This document shows positions 13,742-21,268 of a stretch of 32,713 bases of DNA, piece by piece. The stretch covers positions 1 to 32,713 of the forward strand of contig DATJIC010000057.1 in assembly GCA_035493555.1 (NCBI GenBank), read 5' to 3'. Position numbers and translations under genes: made by a program. A model generated the notes under the pieces. It was given only the letters and a program-made list of their open reading frames with translations. It had not been told where the DNA came from and made no database searches. Source of the stretch: CAMLKC01 sp035493555 (GTDB taxonomy: Bacteria > Patescibacteriota > Saccharimonadia > Saccharimonadales > Saccharimonadaceae). Positions within the stretch are counted from its first letter, which is position 1, and the number at the start of each line of letters is the position of its first letter.

Positions 13742-15010
13742 ATGTATATTGCGATTTTAGGCCGGCAACCCGCTCTCGGCATGGGCGAGCTCGAAACAAC
13801 ATATGGAAGCGACTCGGTTCGCTGGTTTTCCGACCAGTCAGCAGTTATTACAGCTACCCATTTTTCCCTTGATACCTTTGGCGGCACGCAAAAAGCGGGC
13901 CGGATAGCAGTAGAGCTTCCAAACGGTGACTGGCGACGCGTCAGCATGAAAATAGTTCAAACCTTTGTCCAGCAGTGGAGTATGTTCGAAGGCAAGTTAA
14001 CGCTTGGTATTAGCGCTTATGGGTTTGATGTTTCCTCGCGCGACGTTCAAAAAACCGGAATTATCCTTAAACAGAAACTAAAAGCCAGCGGAGTCAGCCT
14101 GCGGCTTATTCCTAACAGCGAGCCAGCACTAAACAGCGCCACCTCGCACCACAACAAGTTGGGGCTTTCCGAAAACAAAGTAGAGCTTATTGTCGTTCGG
14201 TCACGGAGCGGCAAGGTTATTGTCGCCACAAGCATTGGCGCACAAAATATTACCGCCTATGCGCACCGCGACCAAATGCGGCCTAAACGCGATGCGTTCG
14301 TTGGTATGTTGCCGCCAAAACTTGCGCAAATCATGATTAATCTGGCAAACACTTATCAGCAACCGATCGGTGCCTCTGCGAGTAATCTGCAGCCCGAGGT
14401 TGATAAGGCGTCGGGACCCTTATCAAGCCCGGAGCGAAGCCCTACGAGCAAGAGCACCGAACGGGCTCCAACCCTTCTCGACCCTTTCTGCGGCACCGGA
14501 GTTATTCTTCAAGAGGCCGCCCTTATGGGCTACGCTGTGTATGGTACCGATTTGTCAGATAAAATGATCAACTTTACCAGCACAAACCTGGAATGGCTTG
14601 CCGAGTCGCATCACATTACTGTCAAAAGTACTCTTCACCAGGGCGACGCCATGGAGGCAAAATGGAAAGCACCCATCGATGCAGTGGTCTGCGAATCCTA
14701 CCTCGGACAGCCCTTTAGTGCTCCCCCAAGCCCCTCCAAGCTCGACCAAGTACGTAAAAACTGTAACTACATTATTTCCGAATTTTTAAAGAACATTTCT
14801 GGTCAGATCGCGCCGGGGACACCACTTTGCATCGCCGTTCCCGCCTGGCGGGACATCTCGGGCGGTTTCACTCACCTGCCACTTATCGCCCAACTTGAAA
14901 GCCTCGGATACCAGCGCCATGAGTTTAGGAATGTCCGCGATCATGATCTCCTTTATTACCGCGAAGACCAAGTTGTTGCGCGCGAGCTGCTCGTCCTCGT
15001 AAAGTCTTGA
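13742..15010 (+). CDS. Trm-G10/Trm11-like RNA methyltransferase with altered motif IV
   Basis: A 422-residue protein. The first ~180 residues look like a THUMP-containing N-terminal region, opening MYIAILGRQPALGMGELETT, as in Trm11/Trm-G10 proteins. The conserved junction RDQMRPKRDAFVGMLPPKLAQIMINLA is at ~176-202, then motif I LLDPFCGTGVILQEAALMG (245-263) and GTDLSDKMI (268-276). Where tRNA guanine-N2 methylases have D/N-P-P-Y, this protein has ESYLGQP (E318-G322). A Ser/Pro-rich linker at ~211-243 joins the two domains. A SAM-dependent RNA methylase is likely, but the target and even the methylated atom are uncertain because of the changed motif. It lies divergently from the flippase-like gene and upstream of rpmA. 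Confidence 0.82.
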   Translation: MYIAILGRQPALGMGELETTYGSDSVRWFSDQSAVITATHFSLDTFGGTQKAGRIAVELPNGDWRRVSMKIVQTFVQQWSMFEGKLTLGISAYGFDVSSRDVQKTGIILKQKLKASGVSLRLIPNSEPALNSATSHHNKLGLSENKVELIVVRSRSGKVIVATSIGAQNITAYAHRDQMRPKRDAFVGMLPPKLAQIMINLANTYQQPIGASASNLQPEVDKASGPLSSPERSPTSKSTERAPTLLDPFCGTGVILQEAALMGYAVYGTDLSDKMINFTSTNLEWLAESHHITVKSTLHQGDAMEAKWKAPIDAVVCESYLGQPFSAPPSPSKLDQVRKNCNYIISEFLKNISGQIAPGTPLCIAVPAWRDISGGFTHLPLIAQLESLGYQRHEFRNVRDHDLLYYREDQVVARELLVLVKS

Positions 15011-15035
15011 CGAAACACTAGTTTGCGGGTACAAT
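15007..15035 (+). promoter_or_regulatory. Strong promoter of rpmA
   Basis: TTGACG (15007-15012), 17-bp spacer and TACAAT (15030-15035). The TTGACG overlaps the stop codon of the methylase-like gene. The leader is about 28 nt and carries AAGGAG before the ATG at 15071. Confidence 0.85.
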
Positions 15036-15070
15036 GGAACAGATTGATTCAAAAACGTTAAGGAGTATTT

Positions 15071-15382
15071 ATGTCACACGTTAAAGCAGGTGGTTCTAGT
15101 AAGAACATCCACAACAACGCCGGTCAACGTCTTGGTGTGAAACGCTTTGGTGGCCAAAAAGTTACTGCTGGTCAGGTACTCGTCCGCCAAACAGGTAGCA
15201 CCAAAATTTCTGGCCCTGGCACGTACGTCAGCAAGAACTTCACTATCCACGCTGCTGTTGATGGTGTCGTTGCCTTTGATAAGGTTAAAAAAGGTCACTT
15301 TACCGGTAAAACAGTTCCTCGTACGCAAGTAAGCGTCGTTACTGCTGCTGCCGTTAAAACGCCTGTTGCCGCCGGCAAATAA
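15071..15382 (+). CDS. rpmA: Ribosomal protein bL27
   Basis: A 103-residue bL27. The N-terminus MSHVKAGGSSKN matches the family M-A-H-K-K-A-G-G-S-x-x-N arm that reaches towards the peptidyl-transferase centre, so the arm is made directly without the cleaved leader of Firmicutes. LGVKRFGGQKVTAGQVLVRQ (residues ~21-40) is the family core, and VDGVVAFDKVKKG the second block. The C-terminus is about 15 residues longer than in E. coli and Ala/Val-rich. It is a single gene with its own promoter, a good AAGGAG site and a bidirectional terminator. rplU is not adjacent, unlike the usual rplU-rpmA pair. Confidence 0.97.
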   Translation: MSHVKAGGSSKNIHNNAGQRLGVKRFGGQKVTAGQVLVRQTGSTKISGPGTYVSKNFTIHAAVDGVVAFDKVKKGHFTGKTVPRTQVSVVTAAAVKTPVAAGK

Positions 15383-15403
15383 TCTATAACCCGGCGCGGT
15401 TAC

Positions 15404-15440
15404 AAATAAAATTCCCTCCATACCGGAGGGAATTTTATTT
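15404..15440. terminator. Bidirectional rho-independent terminator
   Basis: A 16-bp perfect stem, AAATAAAATTCCCTCC (15404-15419) with GGAGGGAATTTTATTT (15425-15440), and a 5-nt loop. The AT-rich base gives a U-tract on both strands, so it ends both rpmA and the convergent receiver gene. Confidence 0.9.
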
Positions 15441-15455
15441 GGCGCTTTACGCTGC

Positions 15456-15839
15456 CTAGGCAGTCATGCCAAGATGATGGCGGATACGTTCGACAACGTC
15501 GCCAATAACCACCTGTGATTTTACAAGATAATCATCAGCCCCAAGTGATTCGGCGCGTTCTTTATCTTTTGGCTGGCTCAAAGCGGTCAGCATGATAATG
15601 CGAATATTTGCCGTTTCAGGTGTATTGCGCAGAATATCCAGCACGTCAAAGCCACTGATTTTGGGCATCATCGCGTCCAAAAGGACGAGGTCGGGTTTAA
15701 ACGCGATTGCCGCTGAAAGCGCTTCTTCCCCGTTGTTCACTTCACGGATTTCAAAACCTTCAAGTTCAAGCCTTGATTTATACACTGCGGCAAGCGCCGT
15801 GTCATCCTCAACAAGTAATATTTTCTTCTTTGTGTCCAT
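15456..15839 (-). CDS. Single-domain response regulator (receiver only), second copy
   Basis: A 127-residue CheY-like protein with no output domain. E11-D12-D13 form the acidic pocket, D55 in LVLLDAMMPK is the phosphoacceptor, T85 in IIMLTAL and K107 in YLVKSQ complete the active site. It is closer to the general PilG/CheY-like consensus than the receiver at 9083. No kinase is adjacent, so it is an orphan; the kinase at 9454 is one candidate partner by inference only. It shares a bidirectional terminator with rpmA and has TATTAT ending 8 nt before its ATG. Confidence 0.95.
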   Translation of the reverse strand: MDTKKKILLVEDDTALAAVYKSRLELEGFEIREVNNGEEALSAAIAFKPDLVLLDAMMPKISGFDVLDILRNTPETANIRIIMLTALSQPKDKERAESLGADDYLVKSQVVIGDVVERIRHHLGMTA

Positions 15840-15847
15840 AACTACTT

Positions 15848-15853
15848 ATAATA
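15848..15853 (-). promoter_or_regulatory. -10 element of the orphan receiver gene
   Basis: TATTAT on the minus strand ending 8 nt before the ATG at 15839, then AAGTAGTT. No TGn extension and no obvious -35; the weakest of the leaderless-type sites. Confidence 0.4.
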
Positions 15854-15885
15854 GTACTTAAAGTCGGCCAAAAGCACAAGCGCCG

Positions 15886-17103
15886 CTACTTACCAAGGTG
15901 CGACTTTGCCGCTGCCATTTGCGGGTCGCGCCCCGCATTAGCGTCGCTCGCCGAGAGAGTAACCGTTTGACCAGGAGTAATACCTTGCTTATCAATATTT
16001 TTGCCATTAGGGGTAAACCACCGCGCAACAGTCACCTTTAGTTTGGTGCCGGCACCAAGATCCAAGACTTTTTGTACAGTCCCCTTGCCAAATGTCTTTT
16101 CTCCGATAAGCGTTGCGACCTTGTAATCCTGCAGCGCACCGGAGACAATCTCGCTTGCACTCGCCGTGTTACCGTTAACAAGCACCACGGTTGGTATGCC
16201 GGCAAGTACAGGATCCCCGCCAGATTTCAGCTCGTCGGTCGTCACCCCGTTCGTCCGCTCTGAGACAACCAGCTTGTCCTTGAGCCACAAACCAGCTACG
16301 TCTTGTGCCGCCGTAATGTATCCGCCGCCGTTGTCGCGAAGATCCAGAATAACACCCTTAACATTTTGCTGTTTAAAACTTTCGGCGGCCTTTCGCGCCA
16401 GCGTGCTTGTCTGATCGTCAAAACGCGTAATAGTTAGTGTACCGATGCCGTTCTCTACCTTGCTATCTACACTTGGATTATCAACGGTAGCGCGCGTCAC
16501 TGTGTATTCCTTTTGGCCCTCGCCCCGAGACACCTTAATTTTTACGGTTGTTCCTACCTCACCCCGTACGGCAGATGCCGTCTTGTCAGCCGTCCAGCCA
16601 ACGGTCGACTGATCGTTCACTGCCACAATCACATCACCTGCCATAAGGCCGGCCTTTTCAGCGGGGTTACCGGTAAGAATCCGAATAATAGTAGGCTGAT
16701 CGTTGCGTACGCCAATTTCCGCCCCAATACCGCCGCCAATGTTACCCGACAGATCATTATCAAACTCGCTCGCCTCCTTGGCGTCCATAAACACCGTAAA
16801 CCGGTCGCCTGCCGCCGCCACAAGACCCCGGCTTGCCCCGTCAATCAGCGCCTTCGTATCCAGTTTGCCGTCATAGTTCGCCGCCAGCTGCTGGTAGGTC
16901 CGCTCCACGGAACTAAGGTCTATTGTTCCCGTTGCAACTTTTATACCAAAAATAGGTGCCATGGCGCTCAAAAGCTCGTTGCTTCTTGTTCCCGCGACAA
17001 ACCCAATAACAATAGCGACAGCAATCGTTAGAAAATAGATGTTTTTAGAAATTCCTGCCCGTTTTGTTTTAGTAACGGCCATAGAATGTTGCGTGTCTGC
17101 CAC
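15886..17103 (-). CDS. ctpA: C-terminal processing protease, S41 family
   Basis: A 405-residue membrane-anchored serine protease. A single N-terminal membrane segment (IYFLTIAVAIVIGFVAG, residues ~22-38) places the catalytic part outside the cytoplasm. A PDZ domain spans ~120-205 (GGGIGAEIGV, then PAEKAGLMAGDVIVAVND). The S41 domain includes VILDLRDNGGG (251-261), the catalytic S315 in GNTASASEIVSGALQ and K340 in GEKTFGKGTVQ, 25 residues apart as in E. coli Prc. I use the GTG at 17103, with AGAAGGG 7 nt upstream; an in-frame ATG lies seven codons later. It follows the CHAP hydrolase, and CtpA-type proteases are known to control such hydrolases in other bacteria. Confidence 0.94.
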   Translation of the reverse strand: MADTQHSMAVTKTKRAGISKNIYFLTIAVAIVIGFVAGTRSNELLSAMAPIFGIKVATGTIDLSSVERTYQQLAANYDGKLDTKALIDGASRGLVAAAGDRFTVFMDAKEASEFDNDLSGNIGGGIGAEIGVRNDQPTIIRILTGNPAEKAGLMAGDVIVAVNDQSTVGWTADKTASAVRGEVGTTVKIKVSRGEGQKEYTVTRATVDNPSVDSKVENGIGTLTITRFDDQTSTLARKAAESFKQQNVKGVILDLRDNGGGYITAAQDVAGLWLKDKLVVSERTNGVTTDELKSGGDPVLAGIPTVVLVNGNTASASEIVSGALQDYKVATLIGEKTFGKGTVQKVLDLGAGTKLKVTVARWFTPNGKNIDKQGITPGQTVTLSASDANAGRDPQMAAAKSHLGK

Positions 17104-17134
17104 TAGTAAACCCTTCTCTTAAATCAACTCCTAT

Positions 17135-17170
17135 AAGTATAGCGCACCCCGAGTGGAGTGCGCTATACTT
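17135..17170 (-). promoter_or_regulatory. 13-bp hairpin overlapping the -10 of the S41 protease gene
   Basis: AAGTATAGCGCAC (17135-17147) pairs perfectly with GTGCGCTATACTT (17158-17170) around a 10-nt loop. The minus-strand TATACT at 17136-17141, well placed as the protease -10, is inside one arm. It also sits downstream of the CHAP hydrolase stop, so it may double as its terminator. Confidence 0.6.
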
Positions 17171-17188
17171 CTTTTGCTTTTATTATCC

Positions 17189-18385
17189 TTAGAAGTAGAT
17201 GTACGATTGGTAGGTGCCGATAGGAACCTGCATCTTGCTGTAGTTGCCCCATCCTGGGCCGCCCGCGTTGTAGTAGTTATACTGGCTAACAATCATAGTT
17301 CCTGCACTGGCGTTGACGCTCTCTACCCAGACAATATGCCCCGGGCTTCCGCCCGACATAATAACGCCGGCAGAATGTGCACGAGGAACGGGGCTTACCT
17401 CAAACCCAGCGCTCTGGGCGCTTGATGGCCAGTCGTAGGCATTTCCCCAGTTAACGGGTGCGTAGCCGGTTTCTTTGTACACTCGCCATGCAACATAGCT
17501 GACACACTGGCGGCAGCCGTATCCCAGACCATCGGTCCCGTTGCCGTCCACCCCGCCGTACGACCAAGCGTTCGAATCAACATAGCAGTTCGATGAGTTC
17601 CAGGGGTAACTGGTAGTACCCGGAAGAATCACGGCACTCCCGCCGCCACCGCCGGCGGCTGCAATAGCTGCTTCAATAGCTGCTTGCTGTTGCTGCTGGA
17701 CCTGCAGCTTTTGAGCCTCGCGGTTTGCGGCCAGGTTTTTGTACGCACTTTCTTGGCCCTGTGTCTGGGCTAGCAACGAGCTCCGCTCACTTTCTTTGGC
17801 AAGTAAGGCTTTTTTGGAGTTGTTTTGATCGGCAAGCGTCCGCTGGACATCAGCTTTCTGTTTTTCAAGGTCCGCTTTAAGGTCTTTAATTTTAGCGATC
17901 GTCTGTGTTAGTTTTTGCTGAACAGACGAACGGTACGTTTGTTTGTCGACATAGTCGCCGATATTTTTACTACTCGCAAGCATCTCCAGCGGCGAAATGG
18001 TGTTATCGACATAGAGGTCGGCAATGGTATCGCCAAGAGCAACCCGGTTATCGGTAATAGATTTTTCGGTCTGCTTGATCTGTTCTTGCAGTTTGTTGTA
18101 TTTCGCCTCACTGAGATCGATCTGGCGCTGAATTATGTTCTTCTGCTTGTCGATACCGGAGATTTCATCCTGCAGCGATCCAATTTTAGTACGAAGCTGC
18201 CCCGCCTGGGATTCGTACTGGTTAATTTCGTTTTGCAGGGCGTTAATTTGGTCGTCAAACTTGTCGGCGTAAGCGCGCGGAACAAGTGCGGGAGTAGAAG
18301 CGATCACCATCAATACCGCAGCTGCCACAATCGCCGAACGTGTGACTAACCCTTGCGAAACTGGTGTGGTGGACCGTTGTTTCAT
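17189..18385 (-). CDS. Secreted peptidoglycan hydrolase, PcsB-like coiled coil plus CHAP domain
   Basis: A 398-residue exported protein. The signal peptide ends near AYA (residues 38-40). Residues ~42-235 form a long coiled coil of the PcsB/RipC/EnvC kind (DDQINALQNEINQYESQ onwards), broken around 115-155 by a hinge-like stretch. A Gly/Ala linker at 240-250 leads to a CHAP amidase/endopeptidase domain with catalytic C294 in GCRQCVSYVAW and H350 in SPGHIVWVESV. The protein should cut peptide cross-links of peptidoglycan. It lies 49 bp after ftsX, and FtsEX is the known activator of such coiled-coil hydrolases, so the three genes likely work together in cell separation. Confidence 0.93.
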   Translation of the reverse strand: MKQRSTTPVSQGLVTRSAIVAAAVLMVIASTPALVPRAYADKFDDQINALQNEINQYESQAGQLRTKIGSLQDEISGIDKQKNIIQRQIDLSEAKYNKLQEQIKQTEKSITDNRVALGDTIADLYVDNTISPLEMLASSKNIGDYVDKQTYRSSVQQKLTQTIAKIKDLKADLEKQKADVQRTLADQNNSKKALLAKESERSSLLAQTQGQESAYKNLAANREAQKLQVQQQQQAAIEAAIAAAGGGGGSAVILPGTTSYPWNSSNCYVDSNAWSYGGVDGNGTDGLGYGCRQCVSYVAWRVYKETGYAPVNWGNAYDWPSSAQSAGFEVSPVPRAHSAGVIMSGGSPGHIVWVESVNASAGTMIVSQYNYYNAGGPGWGNYSKMQVPIGTYQSYIYF

Positions 18386-18393
18386 TTAGGTTC

Positions 18394-18422
18394 ATGTTAC
18401 CACAAGCTTAATAAATTGTCAA
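18394..18422 (-). promoter_or_regulatory. Promoter of the CHAP hydrolase gene (leaderless type)
   Basis: Perfect TTGACA (18417-18422), 17-bp spacer, TGG-extended TAACAT (18394-18399), then 8 nt to the ATG at 18385. Both promoter elements are good, which supports near-leaderless transcription. Confidence 0.75.
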
Positions 18423-18434
18423 ACTCGTTTATGC

Positions 18435-19418
18435 TTAGATTTTGAGGTAACGGCGCGTAGCCAAGAGTGATGAGACCACGCCGATAATTGCCCCAAGAAC
18501 TATCATTGCAAGCAGGACAAAGGCAATGTACACAGTAACGATCTTCAGGGTGTTGTCGATGATAATGCCGTAGTTCAAAAGCGTATCCTTGGAAGCATAC
18601 AATAGCCCCACGCCTAGCGCCGTCGCAACGACAGCCGCGATAAATCCATAGACAACCGCCTCGACAATAAACGGTCCCCTAATAAAGTTGCGGTCGGCCC
18701 CAATCAGCTTCATCATTTGTATTTCGTCGCGGCGATTAAAGATTGCCATGCGAATGGTATTAAAGATAATAAGCGATGAAATGGCGATAAAGATAATGCT
18801 GGCTATAAGCCCGGCTTTTTCGGCAAAACTGACCCAGCGGCCAATATTCTCGATTGCCGTCCGCCGCTCCCCTGCAAATGACGGCGCCCGGTTAGAATCG
18901 ATATCTCTCTTTAGCGTGGGGTCAGTATCGACAAAATGACGGAGCTCGTCGGTTTTGTTAATATCGACAGGACTAATGCGGAACGTGCCTGGAAACTCGT
19001 TGGTCGCCTCGTTGAGCGCGTTAAGCGTACCGGCATCTCCCTTGTTTGTTTGGGCAAAATTATCCCGTGCTTCTTCGGGACTCACATAACGGACGCTGCG
19101 CACCGATGATTTAAGTGCCTTTAGGCCATCTTGGATTTTTTGGACGTCCTCGTCGCTCGTATCCGTTTTAACGTAAATGGACATATCGACTTTGTCGCGG
19201 ATTTCACTTACCGTATCGAGTAGCACGTTACGCGCCGAAAGTGTCACAAACACCACTAGAAGCGTAATGGTCATAATTGCCGTAGCGGCAATGGTTAACC
19301 ACGCGTTACGGCTAAAGTTATTCACACCGTAGCGGCACATGCGTAAAAAAGTAATCCACTGCCGGCGTGCGCGCTTTTGCTGCGCAAATGCTTTTGCGTC
19401 TAACTTACGTTTGCTCAT
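18435..19418 (-). CDS. ftsX: Cell division ABC permease FtsX
   Basis: A 327-residue FtsX with the standard topology: a basic cytoplasmic head (MSKRKLDAKAFAQQKRARRQ), a first membrane helix at ~36-60 (WLTIAATAIMTITLLVVFV), a large outside loop of about 140 residues, and three C-terminal helices (~205-225, ~250-272, ~290-318). The family segment FNTIRMAIFNRRDEIQMMKLIGA is at ~223-245, between helices two and three. The outside loop is where FtsX binds coiled-coil hydrolases. The start overlaps the ftsE stop by 4 bp. The CHAP hydrolase follows, matching the FtsEX-hydrolase partnership of Gram-positive bacteria. Confidence 0.95.
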   Translation of the reverse strand: MSKRKLDAKAFAQQKRARRQWITFLRMCRYGVNNFSRNAWLTIAATAIMTITLLVVFVTLSARNVLLDTVSEIRDKVDMSIYVKTDTSDEDVQKIQDGLKALKSSVRSVRYVSPEEARDNFAQTNKGDAGTLNALNEATNEFPGTFRISPVDINKTDELRHFVDTDPTLKRDIDSNRAPSFAGERRTAIENIGRWVSFAEKAGLIASIIFIAISSLIIFNTIRMAIFNRRDEIQMMKLIGADRNFIRGPFIVEAVVYGFIAAVVATALGVGLLYASKDTLLNYGIIIDNTLKIVTVYIAFVLLAMIVLGAIIGVVSSLLATRRYLKI

Positions 19419-20098
19419 TGCCTATAACTCCCCTGTGCTTGGTCGCTGGTAATTTTACCATGCTCCAATGTTACAACGCGGCGTTTTAGCTTGTTAACGA
19501 TCTCTACGTTGTGGGTCGTCAGCAGGACCGTCGTGCCATACTTGTTAATTTTTTCGAGCAGACGGACAATATCCCAGCTGTGTTTAGGATCGAGGTTGCC
19601 CGTAGGCTCGTCGGCAATAAGAATTTTAGGCTGGCGCACAACTGCCCGGGCAATTGCCACGCGCTGGCGTTCACCTCCTGAGAGCTGGTGCGGAAACTGC
19701 TTTTCCTTACCAGTAAGACCAACGAGTTCGATTACCTTTGGGACCGTGTTTTTAATTTCGCGGTTTGTCATGCCGGCGATCTCAAGCGCAAAAGCGACGT
19801 TTTCAAACACCGTACGCTGTGGCAATAACTTAAAATCCTGGAACACCACGCCAATTTTGCGGCGAAGGAGCGGGATGTGCTTGTCTTTAAGCGTATCGTA
19901 GTCGATACCGCCAACCACGATTTTGCCGGTAGTCGGCTTTTCTTCGCGGGTCAGAAGTTTGAGCAGCGTGGTCTTACCCGCACCGCTGGTACCAACTAAA
20001 ATCACAAATTCATTCGGCTCAACGTGAAGACTGACACGGTTGATTGCCGGCTTTGCGTCCTTGCCGTACGTTTTGGTAACCCTATCTAACAGAATCAT
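19415..20098 (-). CDS. ftsE: Cell division ABC transporter ATPase FtsE
   Basis: A 227-residue ABC ATPase of normal FtsE length. Walker A is GTSGAGKTT (residues ~36-44), the Q-loop is VVFQDFKLLPQRTVFENVAF, the signature is LSGGERQRVAIARA and Walker B is ILIADEPTGNLDP, with a switch histidine in LLTTHN. The adjoining FLPQ-like Q-loop and the ftsX overlap fix the FtsE identity rather than another small ABC protein. It powers FtsX to activate the periplasmic or wall hydrolase. The promoter is a TGG-extended TATACT 10 nt before the ATG. Confidence 0.96.
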   Translation of the reverse strand: MILLDRVTKTYGKDAKPAINRVSLHVEPNEFVILVGTSGAGKTTLLKLLTREEKPTTGKIVVGGIDYDTLKDKHIPLLRRKIGVVFQDFKLLPQRTVFENVAFALEIAGMTNREIKNTVPKVIELVGLTGKEKQFPHQLSGGERQRVAIARAVVRQPKILIADEPTGNLDPKHSWDIVRLLEKINKYGTTVLLTTHNVEIVNKLKRRVVTLEHGKITSDQAQGSYRQ

Positions 20099-20108
20099 TA
20101 CTACCTAT

Positions 20109-20117
20109 AGTATACCA
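20109..20117 (-). promoter_or_regulatory. Extended -10 of the ftsEX unit
   Basis: TGG-TATACT on the minus strand followed by ATAGGTAGTA and the ATG at 20098. The predicted leader is about 3 nt. The -10-to-start block is almost identical to that of the kinase operon at 10195-10215. Confidence 0.6.
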
Positions 20118-20147
20118 TAAACGGGATTACTTCTAGGGCGCCGCCGA

Positions 20148-21233
20148 TTATTTGTCGTGCATATTTTGTTCGAGGTAGGCCGTCATAAACCCGTCGATCT
20201 TGCCGTCAAGCACACCGCCGGCATCACGCTCTTCATACTTGGTCCGCGTGTCTTTTACCAGGGTGTACGGATGCAGCACATAGTTGCGGATCTGACTGCC
20301 CCAGTTTGCTGATTCGCCCGCGTGAAGATCGCTGATACTTTCGGCGTGCTGCTCCAACCGGAGCTGGGCCAGTTTGGACCGCAGAATCTTCATGGCCATG
20401 TCTTTGTTCTGTAACTGCGAACGTTCATTCTGGATTGCCACGACAATCCCCGTTGGCAGGTGGGTTACGCGCACGGCGCTGTCGGTCGTATTGACACTCT
20501 GGCCACCATGGCCGCCCGCGCGGTACACGTCGATCTTAAGGTCTTTGTCGCTGAGCGCGACTTCCTCGGGCGCATCAATTTGCGGCAAAATCTCCACAAG
20601 CGCAAAGCTTGTCTGACGCAAATTATCGCTATTAAACGGACTTAGCCGGACCAGCCGGTGAACGCCGTTTTCCGAACGCAGCCGTCCGTACGCATACGGA
20701 CCAGTTAACTCGATAACGCTGGTTTTGATACCGGCTTCCTCGCCGGTGGACCGCTCAACGGTAGTCGTGTGAAAACCATTTTTTTCTGCCCAGCGAAGGT
20801 ACATGCGCTCGAGCATTCCCGCCCAATCCTGCGCATCGGTTCCGCCAACACCGGCGGTAATGCGTAAAATCGCGTTGTGATCGTCGTATTCGCCATTAAA
20901 TAAAAGCTCTTTTTTGCGTTCGGCAAACTCTTTTTCAAGGGCCGCTATCTGACCTTCGAACTCCCCGAGCAAGCTATCATCGCCCAGACTCATGAGCTCC
21001 TGCATGTCGTTCGTCTGCGCGCTCAGGGTCTGCCACGGCTCAACCATCGCTCTAAGTGCGGCAAGCTGTTTGCTTTTGTCCTGCGCGTACGCAGGGTTGT
21101 TCCAGATTTCCGGCGCGGCGAGTTCCTGCTCGAACTGGTCGAGCTGTCGGGACTTTTCATCAATTTTAAGCCGCGCGTAAGCGTCAGAAATTTCGGTCTT
21201 CAGGCTATCGAGCCTTTTTTTCAGAGGTTGCAT
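20148..21233 (-). CDS. prfB: Peptide chain release factor 2
   Basis: A 361-residue class I release factor. The SPF tripeptide in VRLSPFNSDNLRQTSF marks it as RF2 (UAA/UGA reader) rather than RF1, and GGHGGQSVNTTDSAVRVTH carries the GGQ catalytic loop. GGTDAQDWAGMLERMYLRWAEKNGF is the usual domain 2 opening. The reading frame runs unbroken from the ATG: the programmed +1 frameshift with an internal TGA, found near codon 26 in most bacteria, is absent. Its presence, with TGA stops elsewhere in the window, argues for the standard code. TGA-TACAAT ends 8 nt before the ATG. Confidence 0.97.
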   Translation of the reverse strand: MQPLKKRLDSLKTEISDAYARLKIDEKSRQLDQFEQELAAPEIWNNPAYAQDKSKQLAALRAMVEPWQTLSAQTNDMQELMSLGDDSLLGEFEGQIAALEKEFAERKKELLFNGEYDDHNAILRITAGVGGTDAQDWAGMLERMYLRWAEKNGFHTTTVERSTGEEAGIKTSVIELTGPYAYGRLRSENGVHRLVRLSPFNSDNLRQTSFALVEILPQIDAPEEVALSDKDLKIDVYRAGGHGGQSVNTTDSAVRVTHLPTGIVVAIQNERSQLQNKDMAMKILRSKLAQLRLEQHAESISDLHAGESANWGSQIRNYVLHPYTLVKDTRTKYEERDAGGVLDGKIDGFMTAYLEQNMHDK

Positions 21234-21241
21234 TACCTACT

Positions 21242-21250
21242 ATTGTATCA
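21242..21250 (-). promoter_or_regulatory. Extended -10 of prfB (leaderless type)
   Basis: TGA-TACAAT on the minus strand, then AGTAGGTA and the ATG at 21233. A small AGGGC/GCCCT stem-loop lies just upstream, after the M16 gene stop. Confidence 0.55.
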
Positions 21251-21268
21251 TCCGAAGGGCTGTGCCCT

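Noticed and set aside
13719..13802. 28-residue N-terminal extension of the flippase-like protein
   Set aside because: It lies inside the divergent methylase gene and upstream of the TATACT element; the membrane protein family begins at the ATG at 13718.
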